Of a DNA stretch of 64,000 nucleotides, positions 24,223 through 36,035 are shown piece by piece (within the stretch, counting starts at the first letter, position 1; each line of letters opens with the position of its first letter). The notes below the pieces were generated by a model. The model saw only the letters and a program-made list of their open reading frames with translations, searched no databases and had not been told where the DNA came from. The position numbers and the translations under genes are program-made. The DNA comes from Poecilobothrus nobilitatus (taxonomy: Eukaryota > Arthropoda > Insecta > Diptera > Dolichopodidae), in the NCBI GenBank assembly GCA_947095535.1, contig OX352773.1:267088515-267152514 (forward strand), given 5' to 3'.

Positions 24223-25009
24223 TTTTATTTAAATTTAAATTAACATTTGAAATTATTGTAGTAAGAAATTTCATTATAATCACGTTTGAAAGCATAATAA
24301 AATGTTTTTAAAATTTTATATTTTCGAACTTATTCCATTGACAAATTCTTTCTATAAATCTTATTTATATCAATAATAAAAATTTTAATAATTCGTAGAA
24401 ATCTAAACCGCAGCAAAATGAATTATTTCATATACATAATTAAAATCTTAATTAATTTATATTTTTATTGATCTTTTCACTTTTATATGTTTCCATAAAA
24501 AGGACTAATAAAACTTCTTGTTTAATTACCATAAAATAAAAATTTTAATAGAATTATTTTGCAAAAATAATAAATAATAATAAATTTATTAATTGTTTAT
24601 TAAATATTTTATTACCGTCGACTAAAATAACCCTCAATTTACAATAAAAGTTTTTCTTAATTATATTAATATTAAAATAATAAATTTTAATTGAGTGAAA
24701 AGTTTATAAATTAATTTTCCTTTGAAAGTCAGTTACTTACGTATTCGTTATCCTAGCTAGGATATTATACTTTATATATATTATTATTTAATGAATATAA
24801 TAGTACTTGAATAAATATTGAGGAATACATAATTACATTTATTAATTATTTTAAATAATTCTTTTCACATTAGGTTCTCATGCCTGTAATAGTTTAAAGG
24901 TAATTAAAAACTCTGCAGAAAAAAATACAAACTTTCAAAATAACTTTGGCCATTAGTATTAAAATCAATTTATTAGTTTTCTTCTGCGAAGTTTATATAT
25001 ATTTATATT
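24223..25009. other. A+T-rich noncoding stretch
   Basis: Low-complexity DNA. No gene or structured element was recognised. Confidence 0.6.
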
Positions 25010-25885
25010 ACTTTTAAAAAATTTGAAAAATTTGCTTATTAGTTTTACTCTGTTCTTTCGTCTATCTGTTTGCTGCCTATTTACAAAACTTCTACACCTT
25101 TAAAGCTAAACAACGAATGTTTGCCATGCAATGGTTGAATGAAAAAATGAGTATTGTGAGGCAACTCTTAAGTACCTATATCTTTATAGGTACTTAAGAG
25201 TTAAGTAACTATATAAGTAACTATATAAGTACCACTCTTAAGTAACTATATAAGTACCACTCAATACGAAGCTATACTGCCTCTGAAAGTTGTAAAAAGC
25301 TTCATTCTCAAATGTTTATATCTCTGTTAAAACATCAAGACATTTTGTTGGCTTAATAAATCTGTATTAAAGTAATAAAATAATTTTTTTTAAATTTAGT
25401 AAATTTTACCGTTATCTGAAAACAAAATTTTACAAATTTTCACTCTCTTCATTACTTAGATACGCTTTTCGTTAGAACCATGGAATACTAATCTTTCAGT
25501 ACGCTCAGAAAAGTGTTTTGTTTCTGCCTCTGTTTAAGAGCTATTAGAGGTAAAGGGATAAAATTTGATAATTCTAGACACCTGTAACTTAAGCAACTGT
25601 ACACATTTTATCAATATAAAACGCCAAAAAGTAAAGCTCCTACATTATATTATGTTTACATATGTTTACATAACTTCTTTTAATTATATAGAGTTTCCAT
25701 AACATTGAAGAAAGTGTATTTTGCTTTTAACCATTTTTTTCTTTTATATAAACTCCTAAAAAAAATTACAAATTTTAGTGCAAGTCATATTCTCAACTGT
25801 TTTATTGATTTCGAAAAATGTGGGCCATTAATAAACCTTGGTTTTAGATTCTGCCTTGTTCAATTTATTTTAATTATTTTTTATT
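25010..25885 (+). mobile_element. Family Y copy 2: diverged DINE-like element
   Basis: It starts with AATTTGAAAAATTTGCTTATTAG and TTTTACTCTGTTCTTTCGTC, with the microsatellite decayed to CTTTCGTCTATCTG. The CAATACGAAGCTATACTGCC block, CCGTTATCTGAAAAC, CTATTAGAGGTAAAGG, ACACCTGTAACTTAAG and the 3' GATTCTGCCTTG block follow in family order. It carries an extra hairpin and repeated GTAACTATATAA motifs at 25163-25262 absent from the other copies. Confidence 0.65.
25163..25202. repeat. Perfect hairpin, 18 bp arms, 4 nt loop, followed by short tandem units
   Basis: AACTCTTAAGTACCTATA (25163-25180) is mirrored exactly at 25185-25202 with loop TCTT. Directly after it AAGTAACTATAT repeats three times and ACTCTTAAGTAACTATATAAG reappears, up to about 25262. 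The structure lies inside a family Y copy and is private to it. Confidence 0.8.
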
Positions 25886-26722
25886 TTATAACGAAGATAT
25901 AAATTGCAATAACTTTAAAAAAAAAACTATAAAGTACACAATTTTATTCAATTACAAACAGAGTTGTCTTCTTAATTAAATAAAATAATAACAAAAATTC
26001 CAACATTTTAATTTTTTTTGTATATAAGATTCTTCGAATCTTCATGCTACAATAACCTTTCTCTTTTGCTCACTTCGAATTTTTTATTTTTTAAAATGTA
26101 GAAAGTGATCGTTATTATCGTTTTGCAACAGTCATCATATTTCCTCCTCATAATTGTATTAATTTTCTAAGTTAGTTTATTTTGAAACTATCTTAAGTCA
26201 TAACAAACCCATAATAATCAGTGAATTAATTAGTAAATCTTAAAAGATTCTCAATGAATAAAATCGATACAAAACTACTAAAATTATGTTCCTAAAATTT
26301 TTCCTAAACTTTTACCTTTATGAGTATTACACAAACAGCCAGCCAGCAAGATAATTCTTGTAATTATTCCAACCTAGATTTATATAAAAATAAAACTATT
26401 AATGTTTGCTAGCATTGCAAATGTTCAACTAGTTGATTACATCGCATTATATTTTAAAAAAGCATTGTATCACTGACTTCTATAGTAAAGACTTAAAAAC
26501 TCTCTTAGTATGCAAGCAGGTACGACCTGGAACCATGATCTCCAAACAAAAGTTGTAGAGCTTGCTAAGATATTTTTAATGATGGTGATATATGGAGCTG
26601 ACTTTTATTGTACTGGATTATAAATAACCTCATCACCCAAGCAAAACACCTGGATTTATGATCACCAAACAAAACTTGTAAAACACTTCTTCTATTCCAC
26701 TTGATTATATATTGCTTTTAGG
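25886..26722. other. Noncoding; right part may be decayed upstream retroelement sequence
   Basis: The first half is A+T-rich filler. From about 26500 the base composition rises, and GAACCATGATCTCCAAACAAAA / GGATTTATGATCACCAAACAAAA form a loose pair about 125 bp apart (26530 and 26652). It could be the upstream remains of the RT fragment that follows. Confidence 0.35.
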
Positions 26723-27975
26723 AACTGGTTTTCAAAACATAAGTTAATCGTCAGTGATAATACTAAATTAATATTTTTTAGTCTTAATCAACATAAGATT
26801 CCCGACATTCATTTAGTGCTTCATGCATCTGATTGTAATAAATTTATGTTAAATATCACCACTGGTATTAATTTTTTTGATCGTAACTTAAATTGTAGTT
26901 CTGCATGTTTTTGTATTGAGGTTGTTAGTTATTTTAGATATTTAGGTGTAATTATTGACAGCTGATATATCAATTGGTTAGAACATAAGAGCGTTTTAAA
27001 GATTTACTTATGATGTACATTTAGAAGCTTTTTTAAATTTAGAAGTAAGGTGTGTTTTCAAAGTGTAATATTAATGTTTTACTATGAAATTTTTCACTCC
27101 AAATTGCAATACCAGATTACTTGTTGGGGTGGCACGTATAGCAATAAGTTTCAACCGTTACTTATATTATAAAAATCTATAATTAGAAAAATTTGCAATA
27201 GAAATAGATTCTTCACACAGTATGGAATTGTTTAGATATTAAAAAATTCTTTCCGTCAGGCAATTATATACTATTATAAGGTTCTAAAATTATTTTTCAT
27301 TAGAAGTGGTTATTTAAATAACAGAAGATCTGTTGTCTATGGTTTACTTTCTAACTTGAGATTCGTTGTCAATGTCCCAATATTTCGCACTGCAAACTAT
27401 CGCAATTTTTATAATATCTCATCTCATCTGCTCATCTATTTAACAAACTACCAGTAGCTATAAGAGTTATTAGAAATACAAATTTCTCTCTTAGTAATGT
27501 AAAATCATGGTTTCTAAGTTTTGAGCATAGTGATATCGAAAATTTGTTGTTGAGCTTAGTATAACCATCTGAATTAATTTATCGCTATAAATTTTTTTTT
27601 TTGTTATTGCAAAATTTAATTTTTTGAATTTTTAAATTATTATATTTTTAAAACATTTGTTTCTCCCCACTAAATATTCTAAATTTATTTAAATTTTTTA
27701 ATAAATTTTTCACAAAAATTCTTTATTAAATTTTTCTTTTTATGATGTGTTGTTTTTCTAATAAAATACAATATAATGACACTATTTTATTTTCTAAGTT
27801 TTTTTTTCAAGTTAATAGTTTAAGCTCTTCAATTGTTTGTAAATATAATTGAAGGTAAAAATTTTTTAAATTTTTTGCTGGTTTAATTATATAATATTTA
27901 ATAACTAGAACTATTGAAATGTATTCTATAAAATTAAATAGAAAATAAAGACTTGTATAATAATAATAATAATAA
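26723..27975 (+). pseudogene. Non-LTR retrotransposon remnant: RT C-terminal part, 3' UTR and (TAA)n tail
   Basis: Frame 26723-26965 reads WFSKHKLIVSDNTKLIFF and later IEVVSYFRYLGVIIDS before a TGA. This fits the WF..N.L.LN..KT and YLGV.ID motifs of non-LTR RT palm/thumb regions. Other frames continue with YYEIFHSKLQYQITCWGGTY, then SIIRKICNRNRF, then YYKVLKLFFIRSGYLNNRRS, then FNKLPVAIRVIRNTNFSLSN, ending LLLSLV and TAA at 27564. At least three frame changes and internal stops show it is dead. A 3' UTR of about 390 bp ends in GACTTG then TAA repeats (27957-27975). A TAA tail recalls I-like elements, but no RNase H domain is visible and the clade is left open. Confidence 0.7.
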
Positions 27976-30446
27976 ACTTTTATATTATATTATTAACGCT
28001 CTCAGTGCTAAAATAAGACAACCTGTCTTAATCCAAAAATTCCAAAAAATTCCATTATTGAAAAGAAAAAAAGAAGAAAACCTTTTAAATAAAATTACAA
28101 ATTCAAATCATGAAAATATCACAAACATTATTTATAAAGTGTTGCTAAGTCCTTTTTATTATACTTTTTTCCTTATTTTTTCTTTTTTCTTTTTTATTTC
28201 GTTTTTTTATGACTTGTCCATTAGAAAAAAGAAAGGGGTTTATAAATAAAAATTATATTAGAATAACAAACAAATATTTAGAAATATAAAATAATTAAAA
28301 GAACGATGATTGAAATTAAAATATATATATATATATATATATTTTAAGGATACACAAATGTTAACGCAAATAAAAATGAACGATGTATCCGACATACCCA
28401 TACCACATCAAATAAATAAAAGCAATTTAAAAATATTAAAAACAAATTCATATTTCATAGTTTATTATGACTCCTATAAAATAATTATGCCGGTTATTAT
28501 AAAAATTTAATGCCAACACTTTATCTGCTAATAAAATAACTAGAAAAATTTACAACCACATGTCATAAAACAAATTGATTTCCATAGTAACATCTAAAAG
28601 TTGAAATTTTTCATTATTTTCAATATCTTAAATTATTCTTTAAATCATATCTAAATAAATTTCTATGTAGTTTCGAAAATAATAGAAATTCTGTTTAAAA
28701 AAAAAATCTCTTAAATTATATAAAATATATTCTAATTTAAATAATCTTAAATTTTCAAGTTAAATAATAAAATATTAACATATTCCACATCTCAATAATT
28801 ACTCTACATTATATCCATTATATACAACATAGTCCTTTATTTATAGACTGTTTTAAAGTACCAATACAAGGATACATAGAAGTAACAGATTACAAACAGG
28901 ACAACATAATATAAAAGAATGAATAAAAAAAAACATAAACACCTTCAAGAATATTATAGAAACCAAATATAAATTCTGTAAAAAAAAAAAAAATAATAAA
29001 CAGCAACAAGAACATGAAATGCAAACCATAAAAAGTCAACAAAAATGACAAGGATTTTCTTTTAAAAGATATTTCAAAGATATTTAACTTTTATACTAGA
29101 TTTTAAATAAGTCACAAGAAAAACTTTTTGTTCTCCCCATTACCATCTTTTTTTTCTTTTTTTTTTTTTATTTTTTTATGGTAACATTTACCAAAAAAAT
29201 AAAGAAAATAAAAATGTGGAAATTTTGGGAAGAGAATAAAAAAATTTTGCAAAAACAATAATTGTATATAAAAAGAAAAACTGTTTCCACTTTTTTGAAT
29301 AGAAAAATGTATTTGAGTTTAGGTTGTTTCAATCTTTGGTAGATTACGTCAAAAACAAACACTAACAATTTTTTATGAGTTGCCGAACCTTAAAGTAACA
29401 ATTAAACAATAAACTAGTATAAATACGCATTATTTAAAATATACTCATTTAGAAAAGTCTATACAGATAGACTAACCGAACTAAAATATTTACCTCTTAC
29501 ACTTTCCGACCATATATAGTCAAGAGTGATTTTGTCTTCTTTTTCTCAACACAACTCTAACCAACATCAAAAATAATTTTGAGTTGCAGGATTTTCGTAT
29601 CAATAAAGCTGTAATGATAAAAGAAATAATGATAGGTGATTAATTAGAATAGATTGCTACAGATTTTTATTGCTAAATTTCAATAAAAAAGAATTATTAT
29701 ATATATTTATTTATTTTTTTTTTATTTATTTATTTATTTATTCAATTATTAGTAAACCTAAAAGAAAAGAATACAAAAAAAATGGTTATATTTCTCAAAT
29801 TAAATTATTAGCTTTAAAAATAACAAAAAAAATTTTTGTGCCACTTGTGCGAATATTTATTTAACAATAGAAGTTTTTTTTTTGCTTTTTGTCTTGAAAA
29901 GTCATATAAAAACCAAGATTTTTTTAAAAATTTTCTGAGTATGTATAGTAAAAACTTAATAATAATAAAACAAACTTAACTTAACCCCCTTATCCACCCA
30001 TTTTTTCTTTATGGATTTTTTCCCCAACTGTTAACTATTTGGGAAAAACCAACAAGGAAATATTTATGTACACTAATAAGTATCTTCTAACTACCAATAA
30101 CATATATTTAATGTTTTATCTCTATCCAGTATATATACATCATATTTTAAGTTGATTGAACTCTCGTCATTAGGATCATAACTTATTTTTTTTTTACACG
30201 TAGCCTTTCTATTATTGTGAAATAATATTGTGGCGTATTGATGGTTCTGTATATAACCTTGCATATATCTAAGAATATAAAATATTCCGATGTGATGAAC
30301 GCTGTTTTTAACGTTTCTTGAATATATTCATTATTGTGACAATATGTTCTTGAAATTAAGCTATTTTCTTGAACTAGCGGTGGTCTGTGACCTATTGAAA
30401 TGTTTTCTAATAAGATTGAAAATGAAATTATCGATACGGTAAACTT
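27976..30446. other. A+T-rich noncoding stretch with an (AT)n microsatellite
   Basis: An (AT)n tract lies at about 28320-28342, and TTTA-rich tracts at 29695-29740. Frames at 27953-28249, 29168-29368 and 29670-29864 are low-complexity. Composition is milder at 30100-30410, but no gene or RNA was recognised there. Confidence 0.5.
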
Positions 30447-30695
30447 TATTTTTTATTTATTTATATTAATATTACATGCATAAATATAATGCAATATTAT
30501 TGAACCATCGACTACTAAGGCCATTATAGGTTTTTATACTATTATTAAATTATATACTAATATTATTTATTTTGTTTATATTATATACTATATATTTACA
30601 TTATATTAGGTCGTAAGAGGGGTGTGTAAAGAAACTTACGACCTGTGGAGGGATCGAACCCACACTCCTTCGGTTAATACGCCCGGTATACTTTA
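30447..30695 (-). mobile_element. tRNA-related SINE (family Z), most complete copy
   Basis: On the minus strand from 30695 it reads ACCGGGCGTATTAACCGAAG, then GAGTGTGGGTTCGATCCC. GGTTCGATCC is a near-perfect pol III B box (30651-30660). CACAGGTCGTAAG follows, then a hairpin, an A+T-rich body, and a (TAAA)n-type 3' tail at 30450-30463. The A-box half is missing or weak; the related head fragment at 15655-15707 supplies a TGACCGAATAGTTAAG-like A box. Length (about 250 bp), tRNA-like head and simple tail fit a SINE. Confidence 0.55.
30608..30644. repeat. Perfect hairpin inside SINE family Z, 10 bp arms, 17 nt loop
   Basis: AGGTCGTAAG (30608-30617) pairs exactly with CTTACGACCT (30635-30644). 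It lies just downstream of the B box on the minus strand. The equivalent place in the copy at 11940-12128 has GTCATAAG and TTACGAC, so the hairpin seems to be a family feature. Confidence 0.65.
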
Positions 30696-32699
30696 AAAAA
30701 ACAAATATGAAATATTATTAAAAGCTGATTGCATATTTATTGGCGAAAAAAAAACATTATTTTTCGTTTGGTACAAAGTAATTTTCTTAACAATTTAATG
30801 TTACCGTTATGAAAACATCAGTATTATTTTTTATGTTTTTTTTCTAAATTTTTCGTATTTTATAGATTACGCAAATGTTTTCCACAAATAAGAACAATTT
30901 TTCTATTATACCGAACAGGGAAAATTAAACATACAAAAGGAAAATAAAATGTTACTTTTTTTTAAGACTACATAGCAATTTTTTAACATAACTAACATAA
31001 CAATGAATAAAAAATTTCAATAAAGATTCTCTCTTTTTTTTTTTTTATTTTTCAGTTTTACTTACCATTGTATTCAAACATTTTTATATTGTGAATGAAA
31101 AACTATGTACATTCCCTTCCGTTACAAAGGATATTATAAATTTTCATATTTCATACAAATTTTACTCTTTTGAATCAAAATTGTATGAACTTTTTGTTTT
31201 TGTTTTTTTGTAATAGAAAATTTTAAATAAAAATTTTTTAAGAAAAGTGTACGAAATAACTTTCAAAATAAAGTAAAGTTTGAACTTCAAATCAAAATAA
31301 AAATACAGTATTCATATATCTAAAAAATTGTTACTTTTTTTTGTAATTGTTGAATTAATCACAATTCAGTTCGAATCAAATTTTTGTAAGCAAGCGGACA
31401 GTAGTCGTTTTGTTAAAGTTCCAATAATATAATATTAATACAATATGAATTAAACACATATTTAGAATAATATTTAAGATAAATTAATATAAAAACCGAT
31501 AACTTGACGAACCAAATGCAATTACGAGTATATTAATTAGAAATTGACTAAAAGCCATAATTAACAAAAAAAAAAAAAAACATTTAATACCCTAAAATAA
31601 TTTTTTAATAAATAAAATGTAGATATATACTAAGATTAGAAATTTAAACATAAACGAACTTACATTGAATTCGAAAATAGAAAATTTTCAAAGAAAAAAG
31701 AAAGCATTGCACAATACAAAATAAAAATACCATAAAAAAGAGTTGTATTATGTTATTTATAAATTAAAAAATATTTTGCTAACTAAACATTTCCGCCATT
31801 CTAACTGACTGAATTTGTTTAAGCAAAAACGTGTTTTCTTATTTTATTATTTTCGTTTTTCTTTTAAACTTTCATTTGGAATGCAGCCAATAATTTCTTT
31901 TCTGTATATAAATATATATGTATGTATATATTTTTTTTTTTTAAATTTTCAAATCTAAATAATGACAAAAATTTTCTACATCTATATACAATAAATAATA
32001 GTCAAAAGTTTAAAGGATTGTACGTATATGTTGAAAACAGGAAATAAATAGAAAAATATTTTCTTTCCAAAGGAAAACTGTAAAATATTAGTTCTTTCAA
32101 TACTCATGCCAAAAAAAAATTTTTTTTTTTTTTGTTATTATTGTCTGATTCATTTTTGGTATACAATATTTAAAAAAAAAAATTGAAGTTGTTTCGTATC
32201 TCAGATTATCAATAGAACAATTAATTAAACATTAGTTCTAGGTTTTGTGAACATGTGAACTTGTTATAAATGAAAAATGCAAATCCAATGAATAGCAATT
32301 TTTTGTATTTGGAAATTTACTTCTATCGCTAAAAATTTAAGTGGCACAGAAGTACTATAAATTTCCCATGTTCGCCAATTGATATAATTTATTACTGAAC
32401 TGACTTTTTGAAATATAAATACTTCAATGATATTTTCCTGCTATTTATTGATTCAAAACAAAAGGATTTTTTCAATTGTGAATAATATTAGAAAATTTAT
32501 AATGAAATTAAATTTATCTATTTTTTTATTAGGATTTCAATATAGACAAAATGTATCGTAAGACAAAAACTGAAAATAGTTATTTGCGAATTCATTTCAA
32601 CAAAAAATATAAAAATATAAATGTACCATTGCAAAACGCTGAGAATAATAAAAACTTCTAACAATGATACGAACTGATCCTTGATAGTAGAGTCAATAC
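30696..32699. other. A+T-rich noncoding stretch
   Basis: Poly-A/T runs and a TATG/TATA tract at about 31903-31935. No gene, RNA or defined repeat was recognised. Confidence 0.6.
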
Positions 32700-33266
32700 A
32701 ACTCCATAATAAATAAAGCTAACTTTACTCTTGAATTTACTATGCGTTGGTCAAAAGAGTTTTCTAATCTCTATATCACAAAGCAACTTTTCATTACTTA
32801 TGTAAGACCTATACTTGAATATTCAAGTCAAGTATGGTCTTCATATCGTGATATAGACATTTCACGTATTAAATCAGTCCAAAAAAGATTTCTTCGTTTC
32901 ACTTTACACAATCTTATACGTCTTCCTCCATATGAAACTAGACTTTCTTTAATTAATTTGAACCCCGCCCCAGTCACGCCGTCTAATGGCGGATATCATA
33001 TTCGTTCAGCACATTATTCGCGGCAATATCAACTCCCCTTCTATTCGCGAGGTATAGAGAAAATTTGAATAATTTGAGATCGGTCGAGCTTTTTAATTAC
33101 ACTATGTTAATTATATTATGTGTCACACTTTACAGACTACCGAAAATTTGACCCTATTTCACGTATGTTGAGAGAGACTAACTCAAGGTCTGAGCTCTTT
33201 CATATTAATGTTAACAAACTAACACTGAGAGCCAGACTTTACGCGAATATGGTAAATTATTCATGA
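32700..33266 (+). pseudogene. Jockey/CR1-like non-LTR retrotransposon, C-terminal RT remnant
   Basis: The frame around 32721-33000 reads TMRWSKEFSNLYITKQLF, ITYVRPILEYSSQVWSSY, then IDISRIKSVQKRFLRF and LPPYETRLSLINLN. This is the classic LY..YVRPILEY.S.VWSPY and VQKRF.RF / LPPYE.R architecture downstream of the RT catalytic core. The frame then shifts. A later frame at 33133-33266 reads DYRKFDPISRMLRETNSRSE then LFHINVNKLTLRARLYANM, stopping at TGA 33264-33266, as in the family's C-terminus. Without these frameshifts it would be one continuous domain. The catalytic YxDD region and everything upstream are absent, as expected for a 5'-truncated dead copy. Confidence 0.8.
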
Positions 33267-34659
33267 TTAATCTATTATTGCAATTTAACTAGCATGTTAG
33301 ATTCTTTTTCTGCAATATGTACTTGTTTTTTTTGTTTTTTTTTTGTTGTTTTATTACCATTAATAACATTACTAACATTAATAAGTAGTTACTAACAGTG
33401 GTAAAAACCAATTAAGTATTAGTTTTTCTAATATCTATCATAATTTACTAACATACAAACCCTTGTAAATGATGACTTTTTCAGTTAATTGTGATAGTTC
33501 ACTAAATGAACGACATAACTGATCGTTGGTTTAATCAAATGTCTGATACATAAAAGAAAGAACAGCTTATGTATTATCATCATCCAGTTCGCTGAAATAG
33601 AATTATTTTTTGAAACATCATAAACTTCATATCAATTAAAAAAATCACTTTTACTCTTCATTTTTTAAAAAGACCCTTTATTTGTTATTAAAAAGTTATT
33701 CTGGTAACTAGCCCATACTTAGCCTTCCTATGAAAAATCTCTAAAGTTATACTCAAAATATAACCATTTGAAATATTTACAAAACACTTTAATTTACATA
33801 TTTCTCCATTCTAAAATAATAAAAAAAAAACAAAAATTTACTACCACAATAATTCAAATGGATTCCCAATTTCCTTTCAAATGATTTGTATATATGTATT
33901 TATATGACATAGGTACATATTATAATTGGACCAACCATTAAATAAATTGAAAAACACACATACTTGCAACAAAAATCAAAAAAAAAAAATATAGAAAAAC
34001 GATGACATGCACAAATTATCCAAATATTAACATATCGTTATACGAAATGAAACATTTTTTTTATTTCATTAAGGGCAATCCATTTTTTTCACAAACACAC
34101 TCTATTTGGAGTCCTCAGTGCAATCTTTTCAAAATATCATGTTCAAATGAAAAAAGAAGAAGTATTCCAGTTATTGGAAGGATGTTTACATTAGATCAAT
34201 TCGTAGAGAAAACTAATACTCAAATATAAATCAATGTATTCCATATACTTACCATTTTTGGCAACGATAAATATAGAATGCAAACGCAAAATAGCAACAA
34301 AGATTTTTGTTTAATATATTACTTTTGAATATTCTCTATTCAAAGTGTCAACCTATTCAAAATGAAATTATTTTTTTTATAACCATAACGGTTTAGAATC
34401 AATCTCCGATTGGATCATATAGATAATAAAAAATAATATAGATATTTTTTAATAATATATATATATACATATGATATACTGATATAATATCATATCGAAG
34501 TATAAACTAATATAAAATAATTCTTGCATAAGATAATAGATGGCGAACAAATAAAATATTTTCGTTTAAAATATTGTACTATAACTACAGCCAAGTAATC
34601 AACTGCTTTGTAAAACACATTATATAATAAATTGACTTTATAAATGCCCTATAATTCTT
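33267..34659. other. A+T-rich noncoding stretch, first part probably 3' UTR of the retroelement remnant
   Basis: The bases just after 33266 may be the element's 3' UTR; no clear tail was found. The 75-codon frame at 34002-34229 has a few plausible residues but no motif I recognise. Confidence 0.45.
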
Positions 34660-35290
34660 ATAGGACAGCGTTATAAGTAACACTACGACTTTTAATATAA
34701 ATTTATTGTGCCCTATTTCTACGTGTTATGGATTTTGCCTCTACTTATAATACTTCTGTCGACTGTACTGTCTCATAGAAACTAAAGATTTATGGAAGAT
34801 TTATAATTGCAGTTCGTTTTCGGTAAAGCAATATGCTCTTAGGTGCATAAATATTGCTCGGAGTAACTCCATAGTTTTGAGTATATATTCTCAAGATTCT
34901 TTTTCTTCTTGGAAGAATCTACATGAATCATCATTCTGTATTCCAAGTTTAAAATTTAAATGCACATTCTCCTGTTAGAATTCTCATCTTACTTTTAATG
35001 GATTCTATAATTTTTTCATATCTTTTTCAGTTATAGTTTTCCAGAAGCAGAAAAAGGAAAACTGTATACTCCAAAGCTTAAAACTGTATACTCCACTTTC
35101 ACTCCTTAGTTTTCTCCTATACAATTTTCCTTTTCCATTATTAATCTTTCTTTTATTTTGTATCTACCTATTCCACAAAAAAAAGTTCGGATCATGCAAA
35201 GAGAGATACAGCTCCTTCTTTTCGATCCGCTTCCTCATTTCTGTCTATACTTCGGTATCCAACTACCCAGAGGATTACTTTATGTTTGTT
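34660..35290 (-). pseudogene. Non-LTR retrotransposon remnant: RNase H end, zinc-binding tail and 3' UTR
   Basis: The minus-strand frame near 35275-35190 reads LWVVGYRSIDRNEEADRKEG and then AVSLFA before TGA. This matches the LVWVPGH..I.GNE.AD.LAR.GS block of non-LTR RNase H domains. Downstream on the minus strand, out of frame, MRILTGECAFKF and DDSCRFFQEEKES resemble the L.TGHC....H and CR.C..E.ET part that normally follows. The 3' UTR (about 34790-34665) aligns with 58370-58490: AAATCTTTAGTTT, TATTATAA, GCCAAAATC-like and ATAACACGTAGAAATAGG. Stops and frameshifts are frequent. Confidence 0.65.
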
Positions 35291-35580
35291 CATAAATGGG
35301 TCAGTTTCACTAAGTACTAACAAAATAATTAGAATTTAATTGCTTGCAAGCTTTTTTTTCTAATGGAATCTTCCGAGGACACCAATAATTTCTCCGCGGT
35401 AGTGTCAAATTAGTACTGACTAAACCCCCCTCCCTCTTTAGCCAATATAATGGAATGAAATCCTTACCTGGTAGCGCAGTATATTGAATAAGGTAAGGAT
35501 AGAAAAGGATACTAAAATAAGATGCGGAAACATTGAATTGGGAGTGGGACTTGTAAAGAAACAATGAATCAGTCTATTAT
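35291..35580. other. Higher-G+C island of unknown origin
   Basis: The segment is distinctly richer in G+C, with ACCCCCCTCCCTC at about 35425 and TCTCCGCGGTAG at about 35390. The 84-codon minus frame (35310-35564) contains GGLVSTNLTLPRRNYWCPRK, which is not recognised. It may be upstream sequence of the adjacent RNase H remnant or another inserted fragment. Confidence 0.3.
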
Positions 35581-35623
35581 TAATAGTATTTTGCTAACAG
35601 TTACTATAGCCATTACAACAGTT

Positions 35624-35815
35624 ACAACATGCAGTAGTATATAAAACCTTACTGCATGAAGAAATTATTGAAGGCAACCCGCACTGTCACTGTAGCGGCA
35701 ATTATTATTGGTATTAGTATTACTAATTAATATTATTATTATCTTACTACAGAGTCGAGGCCATCAGTGTATTACAACGTGCAGTAGTATATAACTACTT
35801 TTTGCATGATATAAC
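35624..35815 (+). repeat. Diverged tandem duplication, about 150 bp unit
   Basis: ACAACATGCAGTAGTATATA at 35624 recurs as ACAACGTGCAGTAGTATATA at 35774. Each is followed by an inverted TACTGCAT or TTTGCAT, giving a small hairpin (ATGCAGTA/TACTGCAT in the first). CACTGT motifs and TTATTATTAT tracts lie between. Confidence 0.5.
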
Positions 35816-35982
35816 CAAAGATAGCTGCACTGTAATATATATTCTTTTTATTATTATTGTTATTACTATTATTACTATGAATTATACGATATACAATATT
35901 ACGATATGAAATTACTACATATTTTTTTTATTTATATGACCTATTTGACATATTATATTTTTATTTATATGACATATTTTAA

Positions 35983-36035
35983 AGCCAAGACCCACCGATT
36001 GAAAGGCTGGCGACTTAACCATTACGCCATGAGTC
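35983..36035 (-). mobile_element. tRNA-like fragment, probably SINE-derived
   Basis: The minus strand reads GACTCATGGCGTAATGGTT, then AAGTCGCCAGCCTTTCAATC, then GGTGGGTCTTGGC. TGGCGTAATGGTTAAG resembles a pol III A box and D-arm, and CAGCCTTTCAATC an anticodon arm. The expected GGTTCGANTCC B box is decayed to GGGTCTTGGC. It is therefore a tRNA pseudogene or SINE head, not a functional tRNA. Confidence 0.4.

Noticed and set aside
27953..28249. 98-codon ORF beginning MYNNNNNKLLYY
   Set aside because: The start lies in the TAA tail of a dead retroelement, and the rest is low-complexity K/N/F/S sequence.
35983..36035. Functional tRNA gene on the minus strand
   Set aside because: The B box is decayed, the acceptor stem does not pair, and the body is truncated. 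Kept only as a tRNA-like fragment.
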